A DNA stretch of 64,000 nt from Dyella sp. OK004 (GTDB lineage Bacteria > Pseudomonadota > Gammaproteobacteria > Xanthomonadales > Rhodanobacteraceae): contig NZ_FOZI01000002.1 of NCBI RefSeq assembly GCF_900114495.1, forward strand, positions 558,001 to 622,000, read 5' to 3'. The notes beneath the pieces are model-generated. The model worked only from the letters and a program-made list of their open reading frames with translations, did not search any database and was not told the DNA's origin. The position numbers were made by a program, and so were the translations under genes. Position 1 is the first letter of the stretch. The number at the start of each line of letters is the position of its first letter. Below, in pieces: positions 43,117-54,473 of the stretch.

Positions 43117-43125
43117 TTGAGCGGT

Positions 43126-43761
43126 TTAGCGCGTGCGATACGGTGCGAGCAAAGTCGGATCGTCGAACAGCCCGCAAGGCAGCAGGTAACGCGGATCGCG
43201 TCCCGCGGCAAGCAATTGGCGAATCCGCGTTGCGGAAATCTCCAGCGGCGTCACCGCCAGCTCGATCACTTTGCCTGCGGGCAGCGCGCGCAACACGCCG
43301 ACATCATCGACACGCCTCGCGTCGATCTCGGCCCACAGCTGGTGTGGCAATTCCACTTCGACACCGGGTCGGCTGAGCACACCCAGGTGCGCCACCTCGA
43401 ACAGCTCTCGCCAGCGATGCCAGCTCGGCAAACCGGCGAAGGCGTCCACACCCAAAAGCAGCACCAGCGGACGGTCGCCCTGCTCCGCGCGCAGCTCGCA
43501 GAGCGTGTCATAGGTATAGGAAGGTCCGTTCCGGCGCAGCTCGCGGGTGTCCACCGTCAACCGCGACTGCCGCTGCAGGGCAGCGTGCAGCATCGCCACG
43601 CGTTGCTCCGCATTGGCCATCGGCGCGGGACGATGCGGCGGCACGTTGGCCGGCATCAGGCGCACTTCGGCATCGAGCAGTTCGGCAGCTTCCCAGGCCA
43701 CGCTGAGGTGGCCCAGATGCACCGGATCGAAGGTGCCCCCGAACAAAGCGAGTGGCTTCAT
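43126..43761 (-). CDS. nadD: Nicotinate-nucleotide adenylyltransferase
   Basis: A 211-residue nucleotidyltransferase forming deamido-NAD from nicotinate mononucleotide and ATP. It shows the ATP-binding GGTFDPVHLGHLSVA, the VPPHRPAPMANAEQRVAML segment, LLLGVDAFAGLPSWHRW and the ISATRIRQLL motif. Its start overlaps the holA stop by ATGA (43758-43761). It is the last gene of leuS-lptE-holA-nadD; the expected next gene, rsfS, lies 6 kb further. Confidence 0.96.
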   Translation of the reverse strand: MKPLALFGGTFDPVHLGHLSVAWEAAELLDAEVRLMPANVPPHRPAPMANAEQRVAMLHAALQRQSRLTVDTRELRRNGPSYTYDTLCELRAEQGDRPLVLLLGVDAFAGLPSWHRWRELFEVAHLGVLSRPGVEVELPHQLWAEIDARRVDDVGVLRALPAGKVIELAVTPLEISATRIRQLLAAGRDPRYLLPCGLFDDPTLLAPYRTR

Positions 43762-44780
43762 GCGAGTGCGCTTGCTGCCCGCGGCTCGGCGATGGCGGCG
43801 ATCAAACGCTCGGCCTCCAGCCAGGGCTCGCCTGCTTCACGCCCCTTGGCCATGCGATCGATACGCGCGGCACGCGCCAGGCATTGCAGCCAATGCTCGC
43901 GCGGTGCGCGGCGAAGCGCCTTGCGGAACAGTTGCTCACGCGCCGGCCACAGGCGCTCGGCGCGGGCCTGCGCGGCGAAGTCGCGCGCATTGGCCAGGCG
44001 CAACGCCAGCTGCAACTGATTCACCAACCAGCCCATCAAAGCGATCAACTCATCACCCTCCGAACGCAGGCCGGCAAGGATGTGCAAAGCACGGCCGCCG
44101 TCGCCGGCAAAGGCGGCGTCGGTAAGTTTGAAAGCGTCGTAGCGCGCGCTGTCGGCGACCAGGTTTTCCATTGCGGCAGCGTCGATGCGCGAAGCACTGC
44201 CGTCCTGCCCGCGCAATACCACAAGTTTGTCGATCTCTTGCGCAGCCGCCAGCAGGTTGCCTTCTACGCGCTCGGCCAGCAGCGCCGCGGCATCAGGCGT
44301 CGCGCTGAGTCCGCGCGAGGCCAGCCGCGCGCCGACCCAGGCTGCCCACTCATGCGGTTTGGGCGCGTTGAATACCACCAGCGCGCCGGCAGCGTCCAGG
44401 TTCTTGGTCCAGGCGCCTTCGTGCTTGTTGCTCCATTCGGTAGCGGTGATCAGCAGCGAGACATCCGGCGGCGGGTTGGCGCAAAACTCGTTGATGGCCT
44501 TGGCGCCCTCGGTGCCGGGACGGCCGGTAGGCAGACGCAGGTCCAGCAAGCGGCGCGTGGCGAACAGCGACATGCCGGCCGCAGCACGGGCCAGGTCGTT
44601 CCAGTCGAAATGGTTGCCGACATCGAGCACTTCACGCTCGGTATAACCGAGCTTGCGCGCTTGCGCACGCAACGCATCAGCGGCTTCCAGCACCAGCAAT
44701 TCCTCGCCGGCCAGCAGATAGACCGGCAGCAGGTGGTCCGCCGTCAGCGCTTTCTGCCATTGGGCGGCATTGAGCGGCAC
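43758..44780 (-). CDS. holA: DNA polymerase III delta subunit
   Basis: A 340-residue clamp-loader subunit that opens the beta sliding clamp. The N-terminal YLLAGEELLVLEAADALR and the sequence RRLLDLRLPTGRPGTEGAKA are recognisable HolA signatures, as is the C-terminal LWPAREQLFRKALRR. It sits between lptE (3-bp gap) and nadD (4-bp overlap) in the usual proteobacterial order. Confidence 0.94.
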   Translation of the reverse strand: MPLNAAQWQKALTADHLLPVYLLAGEELLVLEAADALRAQARKLGYTEREVLDVGNHFDWNDLARAAAGMSLFATRRLLDLRLPTGRPGTEGAKAINEFCANPPPDVSLLITATEWSNKHEGAWTKNLDAAGALVVFNAPKPHEWAAWVGARLASRGLSATPDAAALLAERVEGNLLAAAQEIDKLVVLRGQDGSASRIDAAAMENLVADSARYDAFKLTDAAFAGDGGRALHILAGLRSEGDELIALMGWLVNQLQLALRLANARDFAAQARAERLWPAREQLFRKALRRAPREHWLQCLARAARIDRMAKGREAGEPWLEAERLIAAIAEPRAASALA

Positions 44781-44783
44781 GAC

Positions 44784-45326
44784 TCAGTTCGCCGAGCTGG
44801 CGTGCGCCGGTTCCACAGTGCCGCCGTGTTTCTGCGCGGCCTGCAGGCGGAACAGGATCGCCTGCACCATGTCGTCGTTGAGGCTGCGCTGGATCTCTTC
44901 GACCTGCGCCGTGCTGCCGACGGTGTTGCTGGCGTCGTAGCTGAATTCGCGCGACATGTTGATGGTCTGCTGCGGCACCAGCGACTGGCCGCCGCCGTCG
45001 TTCACTGAGAACTGCACCTGGTAGTGCACCGCGTATTCGGTGACGCGTGCATAGCCGCTCACGGTCAGCGTGTCGGTGCTGAAGTTGGCCACCGGGATGT
45101 GCAACTCCGCGATACCCGCCCCCCCCGCATCCTCCACGGTGACACCGGAACCTTCCAGGGCGCGCGTCAGGTTGCGCGCCAGGTCACCGCCGCCGCCACT
45201 CAGATGCATACGTTGCATTGACGGCGGCAGGGCCGCGCTCTGGCGGAGATGAAATCCGCACGCTGTCAGCGCGAGGGCGGACACCAGCATCAGCGAAGCT
45301 TTGAACATACGGCTCGTGGAGCTCAT
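44784..45326 (-). CDS. lptE: LPS-assembly lipoprotein LptE
   Basis: A 180-residue outer-membrane lipoprotein that plugs LptD and helps insert lipopolysaccharide. The signal peptide ends in the lipobox ALTACGFHLR, the usual LptE start; LPPSMQRMHLSG, then EYAVHYQVQFSV and REFSYDASNTVGS are family-like. It lies directly after leuS in the usual order (10-bp gap). Confidence 0.93.
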   Translation of the reverse strand: MSSTSRMFKASLMLVSALALTACGFHLRQSAALPPSMQRMHLSGGGGDLARNLTRALEGSGVTVEDAGGAGIAELHIPVANFSTDTLTVSGYARVTEYAVHYQVQFSVNDGGGQSLVPQQTINMSREFSYDASNTVGSTAQVEEIQRSLNDDMVQAILFRLQAAQKHGGTVEPAHASSAN

Positions 45327-45336
45327 AGAGAGGTTC

Positions 45337-48051
<2,715 letters not shown>

Positions 48052-48067
48052 CTAGCAGATCGGGACC

Positions 48068-48712
48068 TTACCCGGGCGGGCAAGTGGCTGTTTGCCCCGC
48101 CCCAAGCACCTGCGCCACTGAGGCGATTTGCGCCGCCAGCTGATCCACCGCGCGCTGATGGCCCTGCACCAGGGCGTCATAGCCCTGCCCCACGGTTTCC
48201 TGCACCCGGCTGGTACAGGACAACGCGGCACTGCCCTTGAGCGGACGCACGCTCCACGCCGCATCGATCAGCGCGTAGCCGCCCGGCACCGAATCGAAGC
48301 GACGCAGGTCCACCTTGATCCGCACGACCGGCTTGCCGCTGGCCGGCAAGCCGCTGACATCCTGGGTGTGCAGCTGACGCGCGAGATCGGCTGACAGCGC
48401 GCTGCGTACCTCATCGCCCAACGGCGCGATCCAGCGCTGCCCGTCCAGCACCGCCACGCCCTGCCCGCCCTGCCGCACCACCAACTGCGGCTGATCGACC
48501 TGCGCCGGCACGCTCACCGACAACAGCTCGAACTGGAACGATGCCGGCGGCGCGGTAATGGCCGCCTGAGTGGCGGTAGGCACATAGCCATCGGCCGGCG
48601 GCACCAGCGTGTAGTAACGCACCGGCACCGAGCCACCGCAGCCCGCCAGCGTCAGTGCGGCGGCCGCGGCCACGAGAGGCCATCCCTTGTAAATGACACC
48701 CTTGCGGATCAT
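48068..48712 (-). CDS. pqiC: PqiC-type ABC transport auxiliary lipoprotein
   Basis: A 214-residue lipoprotein (lipobox LTLAGCGG) of the PqiC/YmbA family, matching DUF330 with RYYTLVPPADGY at the N terminus and a ligand domain including VDLRRFDSVPGGYALIDAAW. It anchors the MCE tunnel PqiB at the outer membrane. Its ATG overlaps the stop of pqiB (48709-48712). Confidence 0.9.
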   Translation of the reverse strand: MIRKGVIYKGWPLVAAAAALTLAGCGGSVPVRYYTLVPPADGYVPTATQAAITAPPASFQFELLSVSVPAQVDQPQLVVRQGGQGVAVLDGQRWIAPLGDEVRSALSADLARQLHTQDVSGLPASGKPVVRIKVDLRRFDSVPGGYALIDAAWSVRPLKGSAALSCTSRVQETVGQGYDALVQGHQRAVDQLAAQIASVAQVLGAGQTATCPPG

Positions 48713-50379
48713 GGCTTGCTCCCTTGTTGCGTGGCGGCCGGCGGCGCGGGTTGCACCGGTGCCGGATCGGCCTTGCGGCCGCGCAGCAACGCGTCCGGAT
48801 GGCTGCCCAGATAGTCGGTAAGTACGCGCAGCGAACGTGCCGAACGCTGCAATTCCTGCAGAGTGCCGCCCAGGTTCTGTTGCAGCGGCGAATCTGGAGA
48901 GAACGCGTTGTTGGCGGTACCCAGCGTCTGCTGCGCACCCTGCAGCGTGGTCTTGAACTCCGGCAGCACGTCGCCGTTGACCTTCTTGAGCGTGCGGTTC
49001 AACTCGCCAAGCGTCTGGTCGAGATTGCGGCCGATGCTGTCGAACGGGATCTTCTGCACCTTGTCCACGATCTCCGCCATCTGCTCCTGCAGCTTGTCGA
49101 AGCTGCCCGGCACGGTCGGAATCTCCATCGGCTTGGCGGCCGGGTCGAAGGCCACCTTCGGCGCCTTGGGATCGAAGTCCAGTGCGATATAGAGCTGGCC
49201 GGTGAGCAGATTTCCGCTGCGGGCTTGGGCGCGCAGGCCATGCTCGACCAGACTCCGCATCATCTGCGAGAGCTGCGCGTCGTCGCCGCGCGCCTTGGCC
49301 AGCGCCACCAGCTTGTCGTGCGCGCGACCGAGCCGCTGCGGATACACCACTGCGCCCACCAGCACCGGGAATTTCTGGGTCTTCTCGTCGAAGTCCAGGT
49401 TCACCGACACCACGCGGCCAAACGGAATGCCGAGGAACTCCACCGGCGCATCCACTTTGAGTCCACGCAGCGACTGATCGAAACGCATACGGATGTATTT
49501 CGGCTCGCCGTCCGGCGGGGCCATCGCGATGGTCTCGTCCTTGAACAGACGGAACTCGGCATTCTCAGCCGCGGGCGTCTCCTCATGCGGCCCCATTGGC
49601 TCCTGGAAGGCCACACCGCCGGCCAGCACGGTCGCCAGCGATTGCGTATTGAGTTTGATGCCATCCGCGCCCACCGAAACATCCACGCCGCTGGCGTTCC
49701 AGAAACGGCTGGTCTTGGAAACGAACTCATCGTTCGGACTGTCGACGAAGATCTGCAGCGACACAGCCTTGCCGTCTGGATCCAGTTGGTAGGTCACCAC
49801 GCGGCCCACCTGGATGCGCCGGTAGTACACCGGCGAACCGATATCCAACGAGCCCAGATCATCGGTGTGCAGGGTGAAGGTTTTGCCCGGCGCGCCATGC
49901 GTTACTGCCGGCGGCGACTCCAACCCCTTGAACTCGTCTTCCGGCTCTTTCGACTCACCCACGTCGGCGCCGATAAAGGCACCGGACAACAAGGTATCGA
50001 TACCTGATACACCACCAAGGCCGATGCGCGGGCGCACTATCCAGAAGCGCGTATCCGCCGTGGCGAAACCTTCCGCGCTCTTCTCCAGCGACACTTTGGC
50101 GGTGACGTGGCTGCGATCCTTGCTCAGGCGCACCGAAGTGACCCGGCCGATCACCACGTTCTTGTACTTCACCGGGGTCTTGCCCGGGTCCAGGCCTTCC
50201 GCGCTCTGGAAGCTGATGTTGATGGTGGGTCCCGCCTGCATCCAGGCGTTGATCACCAGCGACAGGCCGACCAGGGCGGCCAGTACCGGGATCAGCCAGA
50301 CAAACGAAGCGTTGATGCGCGGACGGTGCACCACCGGCTCGGGCAAATCGGCGTTACCCGGTTTCAAGTCGTCAGTCAT
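48709..50379 (-). CDS. pqiB: MCE-family intermembrane transport protein PqiB
   Basis: A 556-residue single-pass protein with three successive MlaD/MCE domains (beginning near INISFQSAEGLDPGKTPVKY, FTLHTDDLGSLDIGSPVYYR and YIRMRFDQSLRGLKVDAPVE), then a helical C-terminal needle. It builds a syringe-like lipid channel across the periplasm. The start at ATG 50377-50379 follows CAGGGA; it overlaps the second pqiA gene by 8 bp. An ATG at 50394 would add five residues. Confidence 0.93.
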   Translation of the reverse strand: MTDDLKPGNADLPEPVVHRPRINASFVWLIPVLAALVGLSLVINAWMQAGPTINISFQSAEGLDPGKTPVKYKNVVIGRVTSVRLSKDRSHVTAKVSLEKSAEGFATADTRFWIVRPRIGLGGVSGIDTLLSGAFIGADVGESKEPEDEFKGLESPPAVTHGAPGKTFTLHTDDLGSLDIGSPVYYRRIQVGRVVTYQLDPDGKAVSLQIFVDSPNDEFVSKTSRFWNASGVDVSVGADGIKLNTQSLATVLAGGVAFQEPMGPHEETPAAENAEFRLFKDETIAMAPPDGEPKYIRMRFDQSLRGLKVDAPVEFLGIPFGRVVSVNLDFDEKTQKFPVLVGAVVYPQRLGRAHDKLVALAKARGDDAQLSQMMRSLVEHGLRAQARSGNLLTGQLYIALDFDPKAPKVAFDPAAKPMEIPTVPGSFDKLQEQMAEIVDKVQKIPFDSIGRNLDQTLGELNRTLKKVNGDVLPEFKTTLQGAQQTLGTANNAFSPDSPLQQNLGGTLQELQRSARSLRVLTDYLGSHPDALLRGRKADPAPVQPAPPAATQQGSKP

Positions 50380-50995
50380 CGGAATCCCTGCCATCCCAGA
50401 TCAGCCTGGGGTCAAAACTCATCGAAGCAAACATAGTGAGCACCACCGTGAGGCCGAAGAACACCACCCCTGGCAGCGGTTCCACCAGGCTCAGCAAACC
50501 AAACTGCACTAGCGCTGTAAGCAGCGCCACCACAAACACATCCAGCATCGACCAATAACCGATCACCTCCACCAGCCGATACAGCTTGGCACGCTGCCGC
50601 CGCGCCCAGCCGCTGCTGCGGTGCGAACTCCACAACAGCGTCCCCAGTGCGAGGAACTTGAGCATCGGCACCACGATGCTGGCGGTGAACACGATCACCG
50701 CCAGATCCGGCGAGCCTTTTACCCACAACTCCACCACGCCGCTGAGGATGGTGTTGTCGTCCACATCGCCCACGCTCACCGTGCGCATGATCGGCAGCAG
50801 GTTGGCTGGGATGTAGAGAATGAAGGCGGCGATCAGCAGCGCCCAGGTACGCGAATAGCTCGCCTTCTTGCGGCGATGCAGCGCCGAGTGACAGCGCGGG
50901 CAATGCGCACCTTCCACACCCGTGTCGCGGCACACCAGCCCGCACACGTGGCAGCCGAGTAGGCCCAGCTCACTGGCGCGCGGCAAGGCGCTCAT
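50372..50995 (-). CDS. pqiA: PqiA-like membrane protein, C-terminal-half gene
   Basis: A 207-residue protein equal to one half of E. coli PqiA. It has a rubredoxin-like cysteine pair set (LLGCHVCGLVCRD, HCPRCHSALHRRK) and four helices with YIPANLLPIMRTVSVGD and LLWSSHRSSGW. It starts by ATGA overlap with the preceding gene (50992-50995) and runs 8 bp into pqiB. PqiA is the inner-membrane partner of the MCE tunnel. Confidence 0.9.
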   Translation of the reverse strand: MSALPRASELGLLGCHVCGLVCRDTGVEGAHCPRCHSALHRRKKASYSRTWALLIAAFILYIPANLLPIMRTVSVGDVDDNTILSGVVELWVKGSPDLAVIVFTASIVVPMLKFLALGTLLWSSHRSSGWARRQRAKLYRLVEVIGYWSMLDVFVVALLTALVQFGLLSLVEPLPGVVFFGLTVVLTMFASMSFDPRLIWDGRDSDD

Positions 50996-51675
50996 GGCCT
51001 GCTCTCCGATACCGTGCTCTGCGATGACCTGCTCTCCGATGACGAGTCCTCCGGCACCATCTCCCACAGCCGGCGCAGATCGATACCGGCGAAAACGGTG
51101 ATCAATAGCGTCAGCACCGCGTAGGCGAAGATGCCGGGATTGAGGATCACGTCGAAATACACATGCGCCTTCACGATGGCCACCATCGCGCCGAGCACGA
51201 ACACTTCGCTCATCGTCCACGGCCCCACCCGATACAGCGCCACCATGGCTAGCCGGAACCCCGGCGCGCGCCGGCCGAGGCGCGCGTAGAACAGCACCCA
51301 GCCCAGCAGCAGCATCTTGCTCAACGGAAAGAAAAACAGCGTGCCCGCCGCCAACAGCGACACCACCTGCGAATGCTCGCGCCACATCATCACGATGGCA
51401 CCCCACAGCGTGGTGCTGATCAGGGTGCCGTTGAAACCGAGGGTGACGATCGGCCACACATTGGCCTGGATGAACACCACCAGCGCAGTCAGCACCAGGG
51501 CCAGCATGCCGTTCACGCCTAGCCTGTGATAGCGCTCCAGCACCGCATCGCAGCGCTGGCAGCGGGCTACCTCGCCACAGCACAGCTCGCGCCGGCGATA
51601 CACGGTGTCGCAGTGCTCGCAGATCAGCAGCGGCGCAGCGGCCATGCGGGGGGTGCCTGGGTCGTGGCTAGTCAT
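50992..51675 (-). CDS. pqiA: PqiA-like membrane protein, N-terminal-half gene
   Basis: A 227-residue protein representing the other PqiA half. Its zinc-ribbon-like cysteines are LICEHCDTVYRRREL and ARCQRCDAVLERYHRLG, followed by four helices with VVFIQANVWPIVTLGFNG and FFFPLSKMLLLGWVLFYARL. The first ATG at 51673-51675 and a second at 51643 are possible starts. The two halves are fused in E. coli PqiA; here they are separate, overlapping genes. Confidence 0.9.
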   Translation of the reverse strand: MTSHDPGTPRMAAAPLLICEHCDTVYRRRELCCGEVARCQRCDAVLERYHRLGVNGMLALVLTALVVFIQANVWPIVTLGFNGTLISTTLWGAIVMMWREHSQVVSLLAAGTLFFFPLSKMLLLGWVLFYARLGRRAPGFRLAMVALYRVGPWTMSEVFVLGAMVAIVKAHVYFDVILNPGIFAYAVLTLLITVFAGIDLRRLWEMVPEDSSSESRSSQSTVSESRP

Positions 51676-51818
51676 CCGGTCGATTCTCGCAAATCTGTCG
51701 TCGCGGCGCTTTAAACGCTCTTAAAGAATGCTGCGCCGTCATCTGGCGATGCACCAGCCCTTGATATGCTTCGCCGAGCCCTGATCTGAAACCGATTCGT
51801 TAGCCCGGAGTTCCGCCT

Positions 51819-52682
51819 GTGACCGCCAGTGACGCCACCACCCACGTCTTCGACGTAGACCAGGACAATTTCGAAGCCGAGGTGCTGCAGGCCTCGCTGA
51901 CCACCCCCATCCTGGTGGACTTCTGGGCAACCTGGTGCGGCCCCTGCAAAACACTCGGCCCGATGCTGGAAAAGCTCGCCACCGAGTTCAACGGCGGCTT
52001 CCGCCTGGCCAAGGTGGATGTGGACAAGAACCAGCAGCTGGCTGCCATGTTCGGCGTGCGCAGCATCCCCACCGTCATGCTGGTGAAGGACGGGCAGATC
52101 CTGGACGGCTTCGCCGGCGCATTGCCGGAAGGCCAGCTGCGCGAGTTCTTGCTGCGCCACGTACAGCCGGCCGAAGGCACCACTGCCGAAAGCGCGCCGG
52201 TGGTTCTCGAGACACCCGAGCAGGCGATCGACCGCATCCAGCAGTCCATCGCCGCCGAACCTGGTAACGCCGAGCTGAAACTCGACCTGGCCCTGGCCCT
52301 GATGCGTGCCGGCCAGGCCGACGCGGCCGAAACCGAACTCACCGCGCTGCCCGCCAACCTCGCTACCGACAGCCGCGCCGTGCGCCTGCGCAGCCAGCTT
52401 GACCTGGCCCGCGCACTCAACGGCGCGCCGTCGCTGCCCGAGCTGCAGCAGCGCGTGCAGGTCGACGCCGCCGACTGGCAGGCGCGCGACCTGCTCGGCG
52501 TGCGCCTGCTGCTGGCAGACGATGCCGCTGCCGGTCTGGAACAGTTCCTCGCCATCCTCGAACGTGCCCGCGACTGGAACGACGGCGCCGCCAAGAAGCG
52601 TCTGCTCGCCGCCTTCGCCACGCTGGACGACGCCGAGCTGGTCGGCCGCTATCGCCGGCGCATGGCTTCGTTGCTGTTCTGA
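51819..52682 (+). CDS. cnoX: Thioredoxin-TPR chaperedoxin (CnoX/YbbN type)
   Basis: A 287-residue protein: N-terminal thioredoxin domain (1-115) and four TPR-like helical repeats. The active site reads WATWCGPCKTLGP, with both Cys as in classical thioredoxin; E. coli CnoX has lost this pair, so here redox activity is likely. CnoX holds proteins under hypochlorite stress and hands them to GroEL. The start is a GTG at 51819 after CGGAG. The next gene begins inside its stop codon (TGATG). Confidence 0.88.
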   Translation: MTASDATTHVFDVDQDNFEAEVLQASLTTPILVDFWATWCGPCKTLGPMLEKLATEFNGGFRLAKVDVDKNQQLAAMFGVRSIPTVMLVKDGQILDGFAGALPEGQLREFLLRHVQPAEGTTAESAPVVLETPEQAIDRIQQSIAAEPGNAELKLDLALALMRAGQADAAETELTALPANLATDSRAVRLRSQLDLARALNGAPSLPELQQRVQVDAADWQARDLLGVRLLLADDAAAGLEQFLAILERARDWNDGAAKKRLLAAFATLDDAELVGRYRRRMASLLF

Positions 52683-53134
52683 TGAGCCCTTCCACTTTCC
52701 GGCGGCTGATGAACCTGTGGCCGCCGTTCCTGTGCAACAGCATCCGCGTGCAATCGCTCAGCGACGACTGGAGCGAAGCCAGCGTGGTGCTGCGCCTGCG
52801 CCCGTGGAACCGCAACTACGTCAAGAGCCAGTTCGGCGGCAACCTGTTCGCCATGACCGATCCGCTGTGGATGCTGCTGGTGATGCATCAGCTGGGCAGC
52901 GAGTACTACGTGTGGGACAAGGCCGGCGCGATCGACTTCGTCGCGCCGGGCCGTGAAGACGTCTACGCGCACTTCAAGCTGGAGCCGTCAGTGGTCGATG
53001 AGCTGCGCACTGCTGCCGCGAATGGCGAAAAAGTGCTGCGCTGGTTCGAGACCGAGATCAAGACTGCCGGTGGCGAAGTCGTCGCCAAGGTGCGCAAGCA
53101 GATCTACGTGCGGCTGAAACCGAGGGCACGCTGA
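52682..53134 (+). CDS. DUF4442 (hotdog-fold) protein
   Basis: A 150-residue protein of the DUF4442 hotdog-fold group, distantly like acyl-CoA thioesterases. Typical pieces are RLMNLWPPFLCNSIRVQ, LRLRPWNRNYVKSQFGGNLF and GAIDFVAPGREDVYAHF. Its ATG shares the last base of the cnoX stop, so the two are translationally coupled. Enzymatic activity is not established for this family. Confidence 0.85.
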   Translation: MSPSTFRRLMNLWPPFLCNSIRVQSLSDDWSEASVVLRLRPWNRNYVKSQFGGNLFAMTDPLWMLLVMHQLGSEYYVWDKAGAIDFVAPGREDVYAHFKLEPSVVDELRTAAANGEKVLRWFETEIKTAGGEVVAKVRKQIYVRLKPRAR

Positions 53135-53141
53135 CGCGCCT

Positions 53142-53798
53142 TCATTCCTGCTCGAAGCGCGCTATCTCGTTGATCGCCGCCTGCGCGCGGCGAATGCTCC
53201 CGCCCGTCGTGCTTTCATCTATCCGGCGCCCCAGTTGCGCGCGCTCGGGCCGGTGCGACCAGCGATAGAACCACCACGTTCCGAGCAAACCCACGACACC
53301 GACCGCCAGCTGGATCCAGATGGCCGAAGGCGCCCGGTCCATCACTACGCCGTGACTTAGCGCGACCAGCAAAGGCGCGGTCAGGAACCACCACGGCAAA
53401 CCAACGACCCATGCACCGACAACAGAGTAGGTGCGCCGCAGGCGCCACAGCTGCCGTTGTATGACCAGGACCGGCGCGCCGTAGTCGATGCGCGCCACCT
53501 GCGCGAGCACAACCGCGCCCACCACGATCAGGCCGATGCAATAAAGATGCATCACCAAACCGGACATCCACACCGCCGGTTCATGCAGGTGCGCGATCCA
53601 GATCGGCGCAAACGCCATGGCGCCCAAGGCACCCACCAGTATCTGGATCACCTGCCCCCACACCAGCGGTCGCAGTCCGTGGCGCAGCCTGTCCAGCCGG
53701 CTGTCGCGGAACAGCTGCAGATTCAGCGCGTGCTGCTGCTCCAGCCGACGATCGAGCACCTGCCACGCCTGTTTGAAATCGTCGAGTTCCATGTTCAT
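53142..53798 (-). CDS. Membrane protein coupled to an ECF sigma factor
   Basis: A 218-residue protein. The soluble N-terminal part (MELDDFKQAWQVLDRRLEQQHALNLQLF) is followed by four predicted helices (LVWGQVIQILVGALGAMAF; GLVMHLYCIGLIVVGAVVL; VGAWVVGLPWWFLTAPLLV; WIQLAVGVVGLLGTWWF) and a basic tail. It overlaps the sigma gene by ATGA (53795-53798). That arrangement suggests an anti-sigma or sensor role, but I do not recognise a known anti-sigma domain. Confidence 0.7.
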   Translation of the reverse strand: MNMELDDFKQAWQVLDRRLEQQHALNLQLFRDSRLDRLRHGLRPLVWGQVIQILVGALGAMAFAPIWIAHLHEPAVWMSGLVMHLYCIGLIVVGAVVLAQVARIDYGAPVLVIQRQLWRLRRTYSVVGAWVVGLPWWFLTAPLLVALSHGVVMDRAPSAIWIQLAVGVVGLLGTWWFYRWSHRPERAQLGRRIDESTTGGSIRRAQAAINEIARFEQE

Positions 53799-54328
53799 GC
53801 CCTCGCGGTGCGGTTCGGCGCGGCGGTCATCTGTCCGCGCAATTTTTGTTTGATGCGGTTGATCTTGGTGGCGACATTGGTTTCGCTGATGCCGAGAATG
53901 TCGGCGATCTCGACGTAACTGCGATCCTCCAGATACAACAGGATCAGTGCGCGGTTGAGCACGTCGAGCTCAGCAATGAAGGCGTACAGCGCCACTAGTC
54001 GCTCGTCCTGCTCGACCATCCCTTCATCGCCGCCGATCGTTTCCAGATGATGCTCGTCCAGCGATTCGATGCGCGTGCTGAGCGAACCTCGCTCGCGCCG
54101 CGCCTGCGAAATAGCCACGTTCAACGCGATGCGATACATCCAGGTGGAGAACTTTGCGCGTTGCTCGTCGTAACCGTTGAACGAACGCCACAGTTGCGTG
54201 CAGATCTCCTGGGCAAGGTCGCGCCGATCCTCTGCGTGGCGGGCATAGACACCCGCCACTTTGAAGACGATCTTCTGGTGCTCGCGAAGAAGCACCTCAA
54301 AGCGCTGCTGTAGCTGTCGGTTCGCCAT
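53795..54328 (-). CDS. ECF RNA polymerase sigma factor (third in window)
   Basis: A 177-residue ECF sigma factor. Region 2: YARHAEDRRDLAQEICTQLW, KFSTWMYRIALNVAISQARR; region 4: LDVLNRALILLYLEDRSYVE, IADILGISETNVATKINRIK. I use ATG 54326-54328 (MANRQLQQRF...); a GTG at 54352 would add eight residues but lacks a clear ribosome site. The downstream gene for a four-helix membrane protein overlaps it by 4 bp. Confidence 0.9.
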   Translation of the reverse strand: MANRQLQQRFEVLLREHQKIVFKVAGVYARHAEDRRDLAQEICTQLWRSFNGYDEQRAKFSTWMYRIALNVAISQARRERGSLSTRIESLDEHHLETIGGDEGMVEQDERLVALYAFIAELDVLNRALILLYLEDRSYVEIADILGISETNVATKINRIKQKLRGQMTAAPNRTARA

Positions 54329-54473
54329 TGCCGCCCGTATCCCCTCGTTCACCTCATGATTCGCGGCGCGCCGGAAAAAATCACAACTCGCGCGAAAGGG
54401 CCGAACGTCACGCCCTGCCTGCTGCCACCTCCCCCTACAATGCCGGTCTCCCCGCTACCGAATGGCCCGTCCC

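Noticed and set aside
50996-51583. Extension of the second pqiA gene into a 403-codon frame
   Set aside because: The extra residues are out-of-frame translation of the first pqiA gene, whose own frame has clear cysteines and helices.
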